Origin: Pomphorhynchus laevis
Taxonomy: Eukaryota > Acanthocephala > Palaeacanthocephala > Echinorhynchida > Pomphorhynchidae
Reading direction: 5' to 3'
Assembly: GCA_012934845.2 (NCBI GenBank)
Contig: WNNJ02002024.1
Span: 55,704 to 119,703, forward strand
Length of the DNA stretch: 64,000 nucleotides
This document shows positions 45,052 through 55,212 of the stretch, one piece after another. Under the pieces are notes generated by a model. It made no database searches and was not told the origin of the DNA. It was given only the letters and a program-made list of their open reading frames with translations. The stretch's first letter is position 1. Each line of letters begins with the position of its first letter. The position numbers and the translations under genes were made by a program.

Positions 45052-45320
45052 GCCCACACCAAATATAGAACACATTAATTGTGTAATTTGGTATATAAGC
45101 CAAATATAAACCAGCATTTCGGCGACAAGGAGTTCAGCAGAAGCAGTAAAAGGACCGAAACACGAAATGTAGGCGTGGGCTCACTGCTGATGAGATCCAC
45201 CCACGCTGATTGTAGTGTACAGTGATGCTGATAGAATTCAAACAACCACACGAGGATAATATCAAACCGACCACTAAAAGAATACAACTTGTGTAAGCAA
45301 TGAATATTCACAATTATGTT
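45052..45320 (+). repeat. Family G hammerhead repeat in right arm
   Basis: Starts at CACACCAAATATAGAACACA and ends with GTAAGCAATGAATATTCACA. This is the right-arm partner of 14215-14472. The arm of the large inverted duplication begins at the start of this repeat. Confidence 0.85.
45152..45225 (+). ncRNA. Hammerhead-like ribozyme core, family G (right arm)
   Basis: GGACC-GAAA-CAC (45152-45163), TCACTG-CTGATGAG-ATCC (45181-45198), GTGT-A-CAGTGA (45215-45225). Helix I is a perfect 6 bp, helix III a perfect 4 bp, and helix II has one mismatch (GATCC against GGACC). The linker helix GGCGTGGG with CCCACGCT is perfect. Confidence 0.74.
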
Positions 45321-45515
45321 ATTTACTTCGATTTAATAATTATAATTTACTTTGATTAAAGTTCTATTTATTTTTACTAAATCACTGCAGGCTTTATTTA
45401 TTTAATTCTATTCTCTCTTTTAAGTAATATTTTGCTTTTATTGCTTTAAATATGTGGACCGCTAGGTGCCAGTTGATTGAGTATTAAGCTGGCACCTATT
45501 GCCAATTAGCCTATT

Positions 45516-46286
45516 CATGGAGCGGCCCAGGCAACGTATGTTCGACATTTGTCAATTAACGGCTAAATAATTGGCTGGCTTGCATCAGCCGTAGGGATAG
45601 ATCTTTCATAGACTAGGGCGGTAACTAATATTCGCAATTTGAACCCACCATACACAGATTTTTTATCCCGTTCTAGAAGGAAATGTTCACTGGACAGTAA
45701 ACAGTAAGCTGTATTTTATTATTGTGAATATTCATTGCTTACACGAGTTGTATTCTTTCAGTGGTCGGTTTGAAATTATCCTCACGGTGAGGTCCACCCA
45801 CGCTGATTGTAGTGTACAGTGATGCTGATAGAATTGAAAGAACCACACGAGGATAATATCATACTGACCAATTATTGATATGATTGATATTATATAAAAT
45901 ATATATTGATAAATTGTCTCGATAAATTTTGCTATTCTCGAATATTTACTCTCCTCAAAATAACAATTCGGCATACAACTTTATTGCAATTGAATTAGGT
46001 ATTGTTGTACCATTTCGACAGTAACTTAGCCCTTTTCCTCAATGGCAGTAAAGCGCTTTAGGAACTTGTTTTTGCCACATTTTCGATTATAGTTATCTAG
46101 CTATCGCTGTTTTTAACAATTATAATATAATTAAAAACCTTCGTTCCAATCGCCGTCGAGTCCTTGGGTGTCTTGGGCAAGGAAACCTCGTGCTTGATTG
46201 AAGAGATCGGAAAGATGATGTCAAAGGCCACTGGCGAACCTCGATCAACGGCTTTCCTCAGGCAACGATTAAGCGCATCGGTTCAA
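45516..46286. other. Right-arm-only segment with an inverted family G junction
   Basis: Holds a G fragment in minus orientation (about 45620-45781) joined directly to a plus-oriented G fragment (45785-45875) that starts inside the CTGATGAG strand (TGAGGTCC) and includes GTGTACAGTGATGCTGATAG. The rest is not recognised. A 62-codon frame at 46164-46352 (MGVLGKETSCLIEEIGKMMS) is unassigned. Confidence 0.6.
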
Positions 46287-46779
46287 CGTGGGAATGCAGC
46301 GTGTATACTCGAATGCTTGGGCGATCATTCGGTTTCCAACTTTTTTAACTGAATGACTGTACTTATTTCAAACTATGTTATAATGAATGTTGGAATTCTA
46401 TTAGATAAAAACGATTTATTAAAAAATATAATTAAAAGATACAGTATAAAGAATTGATCGTTAATTTGTCCTTTGAAGTTTTGTTTGTTAATTATTACGT
46501 GTTTTCAACTGTGCGTCGTATGCAATTGCTCTACTTAAAGGTCTTCAACAATATGAATTTTTAGAATCCGGTTTGAATTTTATCATTTAACGAAAACAAT
46601 TTCTAGCTTACTTACCTATTATTTTATGAAATTTGACATGCTTACTGCCTGTTTAATCTCATAATGCATATTAATTTTTAAAAGCATTCAGGAAGAATAC
46701 AATTAAAATCATTTAAAGATGTTTCTGCCCAAAACACTATTAGCTAACCTTTAGGCTGGAGCAATGTAGCATTTGGAGA

Positions 46780-48003
46780 TTGTTTATGACGTTACACCAA
46801 AGCATCGATTTACAAAATATTATCATTCTATGTAAATACGAAGGAAGGTGTACCGCATTTAGAAAAAAAGCCATAAACGTCGTAGGATCAGTTAATTCAA
46901 TTTTCCCAGCTATTTCCATTGAATTTTCTGCAAATAGTCCCGGAAACATGGTAAGTAACGACTTCTTTCTTCTCAAAAACAAAGACAATAAGGATATTCC
47001 TCCAATCAAGAAAATGATTAATTTAGTTACCATAACTCTGATAATTCCTATTGCTAAAAATCATTATTTTAACGAATTCCTTCGCGTTTTTGTTTCCAAT
47101 TATTCTAACAGAGTTTTGAACTCAGCTCGAATTATTGATAATTCGTACCTATCACATTTGTTAACAGAAATTATTTTAAAGATAAAAAATTTTCAGTCAA
47201 AGGTATTGTTGCATTCAAGCCCATTCAGGAGTCAATAAAGATTTCCAACATTTTACCTGACATGAATGAGTCAGATCTCTGTGGATTGGAAAAACTTTAC
47301 AATATAATCAACGTCCATTTCATCAAGAGTAAATACGCCTGATGACAATGAAGGTCTCCTCGTAAACTCTGCTTGTAACCACTTCATGGGGTGTAACTTG
47401 AAGTTCATACATGTCAGCAGTAACGACTTCACTTATCCTCACTGTAACCAGTGTCATTGCTGGGAACATTAGGGATGAAGTTGTGGTCGTGCTAAATCTT
47501 GCGGGATATGTGGATCTGGCGATGATGACTGCAAAATAAATGGATACTTTAGGTACCATTTAGGTACTCCTAAATGTTCCAAATGTAGACAACAACATAC
47601 GGCGGCGTGGTCCAATAGGTATTCAGTTTTCAAGGCATATGCTTAAAGTCATCCTATATCTCGTAGTCTCTACCTTTCCTCTCAGTATAGTATAAGCAAA
47701 TTCAACGATGTTGTCTCTACTGGTCCAGATAAATAAAATTATGAATATTATCAACATGAAAAATCAGGAAACAATTAAAATCATGGATGGCCTGATCACA
47801 AAGCTGGCAGAAGGCATACTAACGCCTCCAAGTGCCACGACTCCTGCCGTTAATCTCTTGAACGAACCTTAATCTTCCACCACAACACATCTTCGTCTTT
47901 CGAAGAATTGGTAGTTGAGCAACTGGGAAATAATGGCATTAATACCCCAAGCAAAGGAGGGGCAAGTGACCTTAATGATTGATTTAATTAGTGGGCTATG
48001 TTG
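46780..48003 (+). mobile_element. Jockey-like LINE relic F', ORF1 (right copy)
   Basis: Plus-strand partner of 12146-13480, with an open 152-aa N-terminal part at 46780-47238 followed by frame breaks. KISNILPDMNESDLCGLEKL (about 47220-47290) and the three knuckle remnants (47440-47620: CNQCHCWEH, SCGICGSG, CSKCRQQHTAAW) match F ORF1. ORF1 ends near 47646. The beginning of ORF2 reaches the palindrome at 48004. In F this N-terminal region is lost by truncation, so F' shows what full ORF1 looks like. Confidence 0.8.
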
Positions 48004-48074
48004 CTCTTCTTAGTAGCATCAACGCATGGGAAGTACTCCCGGTACTTCCCATGCGTTGATGCTACTAAGAAGAG
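48004..48074. repeat. 71-bp palindrome with 33-bp perfect arms
   Basis: Arms 48004-48036 and 48042-48074 are perfect inverted copies around the 5-base loop TCCCG. The pairing continues outward for five more bases after one mismatch (47998-48002 with 48076-48080). The left arm of the large duplication has this sequence only once (about 12223-12262), followed by endonuclease sequence. The second half was therefore made here by a local fold-back copy. Confidence 0.93.
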
Positions 48075-48080
48075 GAACAT

Positions 48081-49285
48081 AGAGGTCATAGTTTCTCTTG
48101 ATCTATCATCTGCTTTTGACATCGTCGATCACTCGATTCTTCTCCATCGCCTTCGTCATGATTATGGCTTCTCTTTACCCACTGTATCATGGTTTTCTTC
48201 ATATCTATCAAACCGTACATTTCGCGTATATTCTAACTCTTCTCTCTCCCATCCTTCGTCCATTCCGTCCGGTGTTCCACAAGGCTCCGTATTAGGCCCT
48301 ATACTTTTCTCTCTTCTTCTTGGTGATTTGTCTTCGATTTCTCATAAATTTAACTTCCATGTTATGCAATATGCTAATGACATTCTCATCTGTGCTCATG
48401 CACATGTTTATCGTATTCACGATCTTAGTCTTTCCGCTTCGGACTGTCTTGTCTCAATTTCCAATCATCTTTCTTCCGTTCGCCTTTCTCTGAATCCTGA
48501 TAAATCCAAAATTATGTGGATCCTACCTCGACGCCTCGGCTTCGAACCTCCCTCCGTATCATTAAATTCTATAATTCTTCCTATCGTTGATAATCTCGTT
48601 TTCCTAGGCTTCCATTTTGACAACCGACTTTCACTTAAACCTTTTGTTAGAGATAAAGTACGCTCATCTACCTTGATACTCCGCAACCTCCGTCAAGTTC
48701 GTAGATTGATCGATTTCTCTTCTTGTATGACTCTCATATCATCTCTCCTTTTTTCTAGACTCGATTATTGTCTTAGTCTATTTTCCAACTCACCTAAATC
48801 CACTCTTCTTCCCATACAACGCATCGTCAACGCAGCTGTCCGAATTCTCCTCCGTCTTCGTCGTTTTGATCATACATCTTACCATCTTGCTTCTCTCGAT
48901 TTGCCTACAATTTATTGTCGTGTTCAAATTCGTCTTCTTATCGTTGCTTTCCGCTTTGTAACTTTGCATACCCCTTCATTTCTCAACCTTCCTTTTCTTG
49001 ATAATTCTCGTCCTGTTTACTGTTCCTTGCGTTCCTGTAATTCCCTTCTTTTACATGTCCCAAACTACTCTACCTCCTTTGGACTCCGCTCCTTCCTGGT
49101 GGCTGCTCCTCTATCGTGGAATCATCTGCCCATTCATATACGCCAATCAACTTCCCTGCAGTGCTTCAAACGACAAATCCGATCCCATTTTAACAATTTA
49201 ACTGCTTGACTTTCTCATTTTTGTTTGTGGACTTGTAAGCGTACAGCTTGTACGCATTTGCCACATTAAATAAATTTGTATTATT
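48081..49285 (+). mobile_element. L2-like LINE family B, right copy, open RT frame
   Basis: Starts at EVIVSLDLSSAFDIVDHSIL and stays open to the stop at 49207: SGVPQGSVLGPILFSLL, MQYANDILICAH (the YADD motif reads YAND here), NPDKSKIMWILPRRLG, LIDFSSCMTLISSLLFSRLD, LRSFLVAAPLSWNHLP and IRSHFNNLTA. The tail has GTAAGCGTACAGCTTGTACGCATTTGCCACATTAAATAAATTTG, in which GCGTAC/GTACGC forms a hairpin. Upstream RT fingers and endonuclease are absent. The YADD change would inactivate RT. It sits inside F' (see 49290). Confidence 0.9.
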
Positions 49286-49289
49286 ATTA

Positions 49290-51240
49290 CTCCATACATA
49301 TATCCCCTCACTCCTCCTCATCTCAAGGTCTTCTAACCTTAGTTAAGAGACACTAAAGATCTTTCCTTTTACTGAACTGTTCTTGTTCTGTCTTGTCTTG
49401 TTTAGCGATAACACTTATGAAGAACTGAAAACGTTTCAGCATAGCCAATATTTATATTCAGTCGGGAGAGATTCACAAGAACCGTGATTTCCTGGATCGT
49501 ATATTGGGTAGCTTCTATGAAATGTTACTTGGTGACTTCATTGGCAGACTGATCGGTAGATTAATAAAGCACTCCGCAGTGCCAGGAACTAATATTTTAT
49601 TCACAAACCATCGTCCTCCACTTTTTCATGCACAAAAACAAATATCTCCTCGACATTATACTGCTACATAGGAAGTGTCTGTTAAAGCCCTTTGTATTGA
49701 GTAGTCACGCCAACAGTTGTCCACTTCGCACGACCAACTACGGTGGCGGTAAGAGGAAGATACGTTGCTAAGAAAAATGTTCACTTTGATCCAATCAGAG
49801 TGGCCTTTTTCCAAGCAGCTATCCGACTCTCCTACTGTAGGAAATGCGAGTCTAACCCGATTTTATTCCTACTCACTTCGCAAGCTATTGCAATACTTTC
49901 GACCACTTATAAAGGTTCAATATTCAATCTAACTCCGACAAAACTCTAGGTCCTTGCAAAAATGCTACACCTCCCAAATCTCTTTGTTTCCTTCAGGTAG
50001 GCCCTCTCGAAAAAAATACTTGAGCTCTAGATATAGACTCCAGCTGAGTAAGGATGGGGCGAACATTGCTCGTCTTAGTCCTACTCAGTCTTCTTTTTGG
50101 AAGATATTTAAGAAGGAGAAGTTAGTTTGCTGGAAGGAGAGGACATCGAGATGGATCGATAGCATAGGCCTTGATAAACGTTTTGGAGGAGTCACCATCT
50201 TTACACAATTCTAAAGCCAATCAATCTCCCCAACATTCCCACATTGGGGTTATTTCAGGAGTACATACATATCTGTTTCAGATATCCTGAATTTCTTGGG
50301 CCACTTCCGGTTACCTTCGAAACCCATGCGCCACTCTCCACTTGTTTCTACCAGCTTTTGACAGACAGCCAGAGAAAGGTCGCTATCACAATGTTTTTAA
50401 CCACCTTTTCCGACATAGCCGGAATAAACATCAGCCAAACGGTAGTTTTAGAAAGAAAAGATCGATTGCATTCCCTAAAGTTCTATGAGCCATTTCGATT
50501 AAAACTCCCTAATCTCCATCTACGAAAAAGTGCTTGAGTGTAGAATCAGTGGCCATCTATGTAGGCATAATTTAATGCCACTAGGTTTTCATGGGTTTGT
50601 AAAAAGTCGCTCGGTTAATTCAGCTATTGGTGAACTGCATCGATTTTGCCAACAGTCATCAGCTTACAGTGGCTGTTCTTGACGTTTTCGCTGCATTTGA
50701 CCGTACAATGACCAGCTACCTTCATTAAATTTTTTCTCAACCTTGCCAAATCGCAGGTGATAGTCTTTGATGGCTTATCTGCGATAAAGAAAGAATTAAA
50801 AAGATTAAAGCTATCTACTCCATTTTGCAGAATCAACCACTCCCAGTCTTCTCATATCGTGCTAGATACCTGGGATTTTCCATTACGTTAAAATTGTCGG
50901 CTGGATCAGACTTGAATAGGTTCAAAAGTGCCCTGAAGAGATCCAGATGAACCTTGAAACGGCCTCAGCATTTGTCATTAAGAGGGAATGCTCATGTACG
51001 CATTTGGGTACCTGGATAATCTCGGGATTAGTCTTCTTTTGTAGAGTACGTCATCCTGAGCAAATACCAAGGTTTTGTTTCGATGTTACCTTCTATTGTC
51101 GGCCTTAGCTGAACTCTCAACTGTGTGAGAAACCCTGGATGGTCCAGCCGGAGGGCGGCGCGTTGGTGTATGCTGTAGGATGCTGATCCTCCATATTGTT
51201 TTAATGGAGATTGAGTTCGATTTCGGTTATTGATTGTAGT
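49290..51240 (+). mobile_element. Jockey-like LINE relic F', remainder of ORF2
   Basis: Resumes directly after the L2-B tail with SPHSSSSQGLLTLVK, which in F follows the QETRSIRIP segment, so L2-B sits in the F' endonuclease. Further matches to F are VHFDPIRVAFFQAAIRL (49780 on), AILSTTYKGSIFN, ISRLSP-like and QSSFWKIFKKEKLVCWKERT (50040-50130), THAPLSTCFYQLLTDSQRK (50320 on), GFHGFVKSRSVNSAIGEL and a stop-rich RT remnant. About 1000 bp of RT, including YADD, is deleted near 50700. It is more decayed than the ORF1 half suggests, and clearly older than F. Confidence 0.82.
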
Positions 51241-52849
51241 AATAGAATGTCTTTTTCTTGCATGGAGAAACTTTCCCGTACATTCACCGATTTTTTTATC
51301 AATATCATTTAGAGGGAACGCAAGGCCTTATTTGAAATTTCAGATTATAGATCAAAATTGACACACTTGATATATCACATATCATTTATCAAATTTTTAT
51401 AAGGTTTATAACTTTCATATAAATATTATATGCTGATAAGCAAATTAAACATTTTGGAATTAGTCATTACTGTATCTTGCTTATTTTGACTGGATAGGCT
51501 TTATGTATATATAATTTTAACTGGTTTAAATTTATAACCAATATCTGCAAAATGATTATTAATTCTTGTATATTTTCTATTCAATCTAATAAAACCGTAT
51601 TCAATTTTTTACTCTATATAGGCGAGACATAAATATGTTTGCTAAATCATTGGTACTCACCGATGCATAAACGCTCAAGAGGTACCTGAAAGACACAAGT
51701 GAACCACCTCTCAAAACGCGTGTTTATTTATTCAAGTTAAATCCGGAGTTTAATTTACATAAATGATAAAGCTTCGATATTTTACTCGATGCATTAAAAT
51801 AAGAACTTTATTGTTTATTAGATAAAATAATTAATTATTAAATAATTAATTATTTTATTATTAATAAAATAAATTATTAATAAAATAATTCTAAGATTAT
51901 TATTAGTCCTCAATTTATTCCGTGCTTATTAAAAACAACATCTTAAAACAATTGTTTAATTTAAAAGATAACATATTCACACATGCGTTCTAAAAACATG
52001 GCTGTGGTATATATCTAACATGTACCAAAGATATTTATCAATGCAAATATTAATCGATGCTGTTAAATACAAAATTAGATATATCAGATACTTTGAGGAA
52101 CAAATGTATTTGTATTGAATTGTCTAGTATATCTTTCATCTCCACCCCGATACACACCATTCTGTTAACAACTCTTTTAGACACTCTAGAGATAAGAAGT
52201 CACGACAAAAATTGAAATACGATTCAATGCTGAAGGAAATTCAACAACGATACCCAATTAGTACCGGACCGAGCGAGTTCTATCGTACAAATTAACACTT
52301 TGAGAAATTAAGTTCTGCCTCACCGTATCTGAGTATGGAAACTTTGAAACAAAATTGGTTACAGATCTCTCGAGCGTGTTAAAAACGTTCTTTCATTAAA
52401 TATGCGTTTAACGTAAATATACGTATAACTCGTCTATCTTGCGGGGTGCTAATCACAAATATTTTGCGATTTTACTATTCTGACTTCTCGTGGTTATCAG
52501 CTTTATATCAAAAGCCTATACTCGAATTAAAATTTAGAATAAAATCCATTTTTATGAATTGACTAATAAATAATATACAATGTATCCGAATAAGGATTAG
52601 AAAAAACAAGAGAAACTGATATGCTATCAGCTTTCACCCTCTATTCCTCAAGCCAACATGTCAACGTGGCCAAATACGTGCGATAAATAATTATAGGAAA
52701 TAATTTGATTATCTTGCTAATTTTATCTTATTCTAATACAAAGTATACTATTTATTACCATCCATAAAATTTTTTCACTTAAGGGTTTATATTTATTTTT
52801 TATATTATTTGTGTCTTGTGTACAGAATTACTAGATTCACAACAAGCCA
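51241..52849. other. AT-rich stretch, no gene seen
   Basis: No open frame above about 60 codons and no element I recognise. A local TAATTATTTTATTA-type self-complementary run lies at 51820-51890. Confidence 0.55.
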
Positions 52850-52924
52850 GTAAAAACGCTTTATGCACCTGAGTTTCGTCTAGTAACTTGATAAATTGCT
52901 GGTGCTTTACTATTATCACAAAAT

Positions 52925-52993
52925 CAGTCGAAACGCACCCTAACCGCTTCATCCGACTGACGATGACTGCTGGGTGGTTAGGGGCGTCTCGGA
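52925..52993 (+). ncRNA. Hammerhead-like ribozyme core, family K unit 1
   Basis: Strand 1 CAGTC-GAAA-CGC (52925-52936); strand 2 TCCGA-CTGACGA-T-GACTG (52952-52969); strand 3 GCGT-C-TCGGA (52984-52993). Helix I TCGGA/TCCGA is a perfect 5 bp beside the core, helix II GACTG/CAGTC is a perfect 5 bp with one bulged T, and helix III ACGC/GCGT is a perfect 4 bp with the classic GTC before the cleavage point. The linker helix CCCTAACC (52938-52945) pairs with GGTTAGGG (52976-52983). None of these helices shares its sequence with family G. Confidence 0.78.
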
Positions 52994-53316
52994 GTGATAC
53001 ATTATACTGATGGAGCTGATGATCGAAGTCCAGTTATTTAGCAGCAAATATGGATTAAAAATCAATCGTAGCCAGCTTTGGCTCCTGGACCACAGTTGCA
53101 AGCGATTTTTCGCAATAACAATTTATAAAATGACGCATTCCTTTTGGAATCCTGTGAGAAATTCAGTGCCCTCGTAATCAACGGATACGCTTTTGTGCCT
53201 TATAAAGAAAAACTAGAAGGTGCACACACGCAACAAAGTCAGTAAAAACACTTATGCACCTGAGTTTCGTCTAGCATCGTGAGGAATTGCTGGTGTCTTT
53301 ACAGTTATCACAAAAG

Positions 53317-53385
53317 CAGTCGAAACGCACCCTAACCACTTCATCTGACTGACGATGACTGCTGAGTGGTTAGGAGTGTCTCGGA
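53317..53385 (+). ncRNA. Hammerhead-like ribozyme core, family K unit 2
   Basis: CAGTC-GAAA-CGC (53317-53328), TCTGA-CTGACGA-T-GACTG (53344-53361), GTGT-C-TCGGA (53376-53385). Compared with unit 1, the changes C to T in helix I and C to T in helix III keep pairing as G-U wobbles. Strand 2 of unit 1 with strands 1 and 3 of this unit gives the usual hammerhead order. Confidence 0.78.
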
Positions 53386-53465
53386 GTGATACATTAAATT
53401 GATAATGCTGATGATCGAAGTCCAGTTATTTAGCATCAAATATGGATTAAAAGTCAATACAGAGG

Positions 53466-54398
53466 CATTCTAATTAGGCTTATTTTTAATGTTTACAAAT
53501 GAATGCTTTCAAAATATTGATTTTGAAAATATTGATTGTTTCACATATTGATTTTTTCATTTCAAAAATCTGCTGTCTTCCTTCTGCTCACGATGCTTGC
53601 ACAAGTTTTTGGGGAGCTTATTTCTGAGTATTTATACCCAGCAAATTTGACACGTGAGAACGTGTGGGAAGTAAGCTGTGCTCCCAGTGCAAGTAATTTG
53701 GTAGAAGACAGATGATAGAAATATGTATCTATAGATGCTATCAATAATGAAAAACTTCAGAGGTTGTTCTGACAGTAATTCTAAAAAACACAACGAGATC
53801 TTTGTACAAGATGCAAGTGTTTATAATAGGTAATCATTATTCCTATGATCACTATTAGTTAGCTGAATTTAAACCAAGACTAAGAAGAGTACGGTATACT
53901 CGTTCAAAGTAGCTATTTTCTTTTTTTGAATAAAGAAGAATAACCAGATTATTGTTTCAAAAAACAAGTAATCTTAACACGAAATATGAGCCGTACAAAC
54001 TCAGTATTTCTTAAAACATAATAATCAATTTAGAGAGAAACTTATTTCAGTTGTACTCATATTGATCATCAGTTTGATAACTTATTTAGAAGAAAGGATA
54101 ATATCATCACCGTAATTGACACCTATAGGGAGTAAACAACAAGTTCAAATAAGACCCCTACCAGTGCAATCACAATGATGTATTAGGTTAATCTCATCCA
54201 GCTAAGTCGTGTACCTATTCAAAAGTGCAGGTTGATCATTTGACCCCAGTCTCACTTTGAGCACCGTACCTAGCTTTCCAAGATTAACCTCTCCTTTAAC
54301 TAAAGTAAGTCCCAACAAAACTAAAAATATCCCAGCTTACAAAGATCAAAAAACAAAGAAGTTCTATTATTTTTTATATACAGAAACCAATAACTCTT
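53466..54398. other. Spacer with a TATA-type promoter-like block on the minus strand
   Basis: On the minus strand GGGTATAAATACTC (about 53638-53625) lies about 40 bases before the word GTGCAAGCATCGTGAGCAGA (53598-53579), which is repeated at about 55050. This may be part of the element that carries the 181-codon frame. Otherwise AT-rich with no gene. Confidence 0.4.
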
Positions 54399-54944
54399 CT
54401 ATTTTCTTTTCTTCTTAGATGATTGTGGCTTGTTATTAGGCTGTCTTATCGTGAGCCGTTCTTGCGTGCTGTAGCTTGGTGCAAAGGGAGCAATTTGTAG
54501 GGGCCGGTTAAGGTCTAGCCCTACACGTCTGGCAAATTCAGCCTCAACCCCAGTTACACGAGGCAACTGGGGAGCGACTGTATGCCAGCCGTGTGTAACC
54601 GCCATATAGATGGTTACCACACGGCGGACGAAGATCTGAAACCATTCCTTCGCCACATTTAGGATCAGATCCTCGCCCGACATTGCTTTGAGTATCGATA
54701 GGTATGCCGCTAATTCGTGCGTATCCCTCGGCTTTGCACGCGCATTATTCAAGGCCACTTCAATCCGCAAAATCAAATCCTTGACTTCCTCTTGATTGAA
54801 GTCATTTCCCGTCGCCGGAGTCATGATTATGTCCTTGCTAGGTAATCTTTGAGCCTGAAGATCGTGGACATTGCGTTCAAGTCTTTGAACGGCTGCCATT
54901 ACCTGCTCCATCATCTGCTGAGTCATGTTCATGTCAGGCTGCAT
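54399..54944 (-). CDS. Uncharacterised 181-aa protein
   Basis: An uninterrupted frame from an ATG (MQPDMNMTQQMMEQVMA) to a stop at 54399, unusual in a window full of broken genes and clearly more GC-rich than its flanks. Residues 5-35 look like an amphipathic or coiled-coil helix. A charged middle (FNQEEVKDLILRIEVALNNA) and a Trp-containing part (KEWFQIFVRRVVTIYMAVTH) follow, then a Pro-rich stretch and a very basic C-terminus (KPQSSKKKRK), perhaps a nuclear signal. I do not recognise the family. It could be the coat-type protein of a retroelement or a small host gene. A roughly 30-bp direct repeat flanks it at a distance (53571-53602 and 55022-55053). Confidence 0.5.
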   Translation of the reverse strand: MQPDMNMTQQMMEQVMAAVQRLERNVHDLQAQRLPSKDIIMTPATGNDFNQEEVKDLILRIEVALNNARAKPRDTHELAAYLSILKAMSGEDLILNVAKEWFQIFVRRVVTIYMAVTHGWHTVAPQLPRVTGVEAEFARRVGLDLNRPLQIAPFAPSYSTQERLTIRQPNNKPQSSKKKRK

Positions 54945-55212
54945 GTAATCTGATGATTTGTAGGAAAAGACCGAAATGAGTAAATTAGATCGTTCCGTGT
55001 TAGAATGAAATCAAAAAAAATCTGCTTTCTTCCTTCTGCTCACGATGCTTGCACCTGACGGGCATGACTCCGATTTCACTATTTCCCACTGTCATTCATT
55101 TCCTCCTTTATTTACCTCTTTTACTTATTATATTCTTAAAAAAGAATTTATTTTAACAAGCAAATGCGCGCCAGCGCACGCTTACATGACCACAACAAAA
55201 CAAAAATGTAAA

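Larger units (their letters stand above)
45052..49065 (+). repeat. Right arm of large inverted duplication
   Basis: Inverted partner of 11264-14472. It has two differences. About 770 bp at 45516-46286 is present only here. At 48004-48074 a palindrome replaces the F' endonuclease piece and the first part of L2-B that would be expected there. Beyond 49065 the L2-B and F' sequence continues only on this side, so the right arm is likely the source. Confidence 0.88.
52850..53465 (+). repeat. Family K hammerhead repeat, tandem pair (period 392 bp)
   Basis: Two direct copies: 52850-53060 and 53243-53465. Shared blocks are TTATGCACCTGAGTTTCGTC, a ribozyme core, CTCGGAGTGATACATTA, GATCGAAGTCCAGTTATTTA and CAAATATGGATTAAAA. 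Between them (53061-53242) is the rest of the first unit, part of which (about 53070-53125) has a relative at 61110-61165. No coding capacity. Confidence 0.85.
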
